Assembly (NCBI GenBank): GCA_017456885.1
Contig: JAFTIM010000006.1
Coordinates: 1 to 64,000 of the forward strand
Length of the DNA: 64,000 nucleotides
From: Paludibacteraceae bacterium
Lineage (GTDB): Bacteria > Bacteroidota > Bacteroidia > Bacteroidales > Paludibacteraceae
Direction of reading: 5' to 3'
The position numbers were made by a program, and so were the translations under genes. The notes beneath the pieces are model-generated. The model did no database searches. It was not told where the DNA came from and saw only the letters and a list, made by a program, of their open reading frames with translations. Of this stretch, positions 62,640 to 64,000 are shown in pieces; position 1 is the first letter of the stretch, and each line of letters begins with the position of its first letter.

Positions 62640-63812
62640 TCAGTATTTTCTGTTTTTCCGCCGTTCGGCAACAAAAGAGTTTCGCTTCCCCTCAAAAGTC
62701 TCAAAATGCCAAAACTCGCAATTCAAATCGCCGTTTTTCAACTTTATTTTTCCCGAAGGACGAAGCCCTATTCTCGATAAACAGGTAGTTTGCGAACTTA
62801 TCACCCACGCATCGTTGCCTGTAAATTTATGTTTCAGCAAAGACCCCAATTCCGAATACAAAGTATCTAAATCCGACAATTTCAGACGCTCTCCGTAAGG
62901 AGGATTCGTTACCATCAACGCCTTTCTTTTGTAGGGCTTAAACTCGGATATAGGGGCGTGCTCTACATCTATGTATTTCGACAAACCTGCCGATTCAATA
63001 TTTTCACGACATATTTTCAATGCGCCTGACGAAATATCCGAACCCTTAATCTTGAAATTAAAATCGCGCTCTTGAGTATCGTCGTTGTACACCTCATCGA
63101 ACAAATCACGGTCAAAATCATTCCACTTTTCAAATGCGAACTGCCTCCGGTAAATGCACGGAGGAATATTGAGCGCAATCAAAGCAGCCTCTATCAAAAG
63201 AGTTCCCGAACCACACATTGGATCGACAAAATCGCACTGACCATTCCACCCCGACAAAAGCAACATACCTGCCGCCAACACCTCGTTAAGGGGAGCATCG
63301 GTTTGCTCTTTCCTATAGCCACGACGATGCAACGACTCTCCCGAACTATCAAGCGACAAAGTACAATCATTGTGCGAAATATGGATATTTAGAAATAAAT
63401 CGGGATTGTCAATTCGTACCGAGGGACGCGAGCCCTGCTTTTCCATAAAAAAGTCGACAATGGCATCTTTTACCCTATAAGCCACAAATTTGGAATGCGT
63501 AAATGTTTCGGAATGAACCGTTGCATCTACACTGAACGTCTTTTTTACATTGAGGTATTTCTCCCAATTCACTTTTTTTACGTTTTCATACACTTCATCG
63601 GCATTGTTGGCTCTGAAAATCAGTATCGGCATCAATATACGCAATGCCGTCCGACACGATAAATTGGCACGATACAGCAACGTCTTATCGCCCGTAAACG
63701 ACACCGCTCGTCGGGCAATCTGCACATTATTGGCTCCTATCGCAACAAGTTCTTTTGCCAAAACAGTCTCCAACCCGAGAAATGTTTTTGCTAAAAAAGA
63801 GGTTTCTTCCAT
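62640..63812 (-). CDS. THUMP-domain RNA N2-guanosine methyltransferase (RlmL/YcbY type)
   Basis: 390 residues: N-terminal ferredoxin-like and THUMP domain (about 1-155), then a Rossmann methyltransferase with DPMCGSGTLLIEAALIALNIPP, IKGSDISSGALKICRENIESAG and catalytic NPPYGERL. It corresponds to the N-terminal half of RlmL that makes m2G2445 in 23S rRNA; the RlmK half is absent, as in many bacteria. Its ATG overlaps the upstream stop (TAATG). Confidence 0.92.
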   Translation of the reverse strand: MEETSFLAKTFLGLETVLAKELVAIGANNVQIARRAVSFTGDKTLLYRANLSCRTALRILMPILIFRANNADEVYENVKKVNWEKYLNVKKTFSVDATVHSETFTHSKFVAYRVKDAIVDFFMEKQGSRPSVRIDNPDLFLNIHISHNDCTLSLDSSGESLHRRGYRKEQTDAPLNEVLAAGMLLLSGWNGQCDFVDPMCGSGTLLIEAALIALNIPPCIYRRQFAFEKWNDFDRDLFDEVYNDDTQERDFNFKIKGSDISSGALKICRENIESAGLSKYIDVEHAPISEFKPYKRKALMVTNPPYGERLKLSDLDTLYSELGSLLKHKFTGNDAWVISSQTTCLSRIGLRPSGKIKLKNGDLNCEFWHFETFEGKRNSFVAERRKNRKY

Positions 63813-64000
63813 TATTTTTTCTGAATTAGTTTCGTTCCGGCAGGTACATCTTTATCTACCCAAATATTACCGCCAATTATCGAATTTTTACCAATTGTTA
63901 TTCGTCCCAAGATGGTCGAATTGGAATACACTATCACGTTATCTTCGATTATCGGATGTCGCAAAATGCCTTTAATCGGATTCCCGTCGGCATCCAGCGG
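63812..64000 (-). CDS. Serine O-acetyltransferase, C-terminal part
   Basis: Only the last 62 residues are in the window. They form hexapeptide (left-handed beta-helix) rungs: KGILRHPIIEDNVIVYSNST, ILGRITIGKNSIIGGNIWVDKDVPAG. The pattern RHPxIEDNVxIYSN matches the CysE/EpsC type that acetylates serine for cysteine synthesis. The visible end runs straight into the stop TAA, sharing a base with the next start codon. The N-terminal helical domain lies outside the window. Confidence 0.8.
   Translation of the reverse strand, partial: PLDADGNPIKGILRHPIIEDNVIVYSNSTILGRITIGKNSIIGGNIWVDKDVPAGTKLIQKK

Noticed and set aside
1-64000. CRISPR array, prophage or insertion sequence
   Set aside because: No regularly spaced repeats, cas genes, integrase, transposase or phage structural genes were seen on either strand.

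Overview
The window reads as chromosomal DNA of a Bacteroidota bacterium, most likely order Bacteroidales. The grounds are: promoters of the TAnnTTTG -7 type in front of many genes; few Shine-Dalgarno sites; a type IX secretion (T9SS) type A sorting domain; many VSC/NSC-lipobox lipoproteins; a TonB-dependent receptor with a carboxypeptidase-like N-terminal domain; a FeoA-FeoB fusion; a tmRNA whose tag reads GENNYALAA; and gene pairs typical of the phylum (rsfS-ftsH, zapA-rny, DUF4286-ruvC, fucosidase plus GEVED protein). The family or genus cannot be fixed from this sequence alone. No integrase, transposase, phage gene, CRISPR array or rRNA was seen.

Layout. 1-640: a partial surface lipoprotein gene with a long structured leader. 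641-3603 (-): rimM, a cytoplasmic GH13 amylase and mazG as one operon. 3664-4147 (+): rplS with its own promoter, leader hairpin and terminator. 4226-8787 (+): a seven-gene operon (membrane protein, M16 peptidase, O-methyltransferase, thioesterase, DUF59, lpxH, C_GCAxxG_C_C protein). 8835-10364 (-): a repeat cluster and a frameshifted paralogue of the first lipoprotein, behind a leader ending in a terminator. 10428-15293 (-): tmRNA, an EF-hand membrane protein, rny, zapA and a coiled-coil gene. 15393-18085 (+): recJ and a CPBP protease. 18054-22809 (-): a small Cys-rich membrane protein, ftsH, rsfS and an OmpA/TPR lipoprotein. 22879-25614 (+): radical SAM enzyme, small lipoprotein, DUF2851. 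25611-31609 (-): rluA-type synthase, a T9SS-exported GEVED protein and a GH29 fucosidase. 31708-33514 (+): tRNA-Gly and an AspT-type transporter. 33597-34728 (-): a two-repeat lipoprotein. 34867-41723 (+): a small-RNA candidate, feoAB with its Cys-rich partner, pckA, and an SDR/aldehyde dehydrogenase pair. 41743-44568: a beta-barrel protein, an orphan lipoprotein and a flavodiiron protein. 44578-47714 (-): ruvC, DUF4286, queA, two tRNAs, DUF4294. 47809-50636 (+): two outer-membrane proteins. 50633-55090 (-): ZIP transporter, a third broken lipoprotein paralogue, purB and asd. 55119-61741 (+): a lamin-tail surface protein, a TonB-dependent receptor and a beta-helix lipoprotein. 61740-64000 (-): EamA transporter, THUMP methyltransferase and the end of a serine acetyltransferase gene.

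The parts that ordinary annotation does not explain centre on the three paralogous lipoproteins (Fibrobacter-type major paralogous domain). Two of the three have reading-frame breaks between the lipobox and the mature domains, one of them at a run of eight G. One has a run of ten G inside a hairpin in its leader. Two sit behind long leaders whose base pairing favours RNA made from the minus strand, one ending in a strong terminator just before the start codon. I read this as a possible switchable surface-protein family; sequencing error is the main rival explanation for the frame breaks. The other main leads are a small-RNA candidate upstream of feoB and the receptor/beta-helix/lamin-tail export locus.
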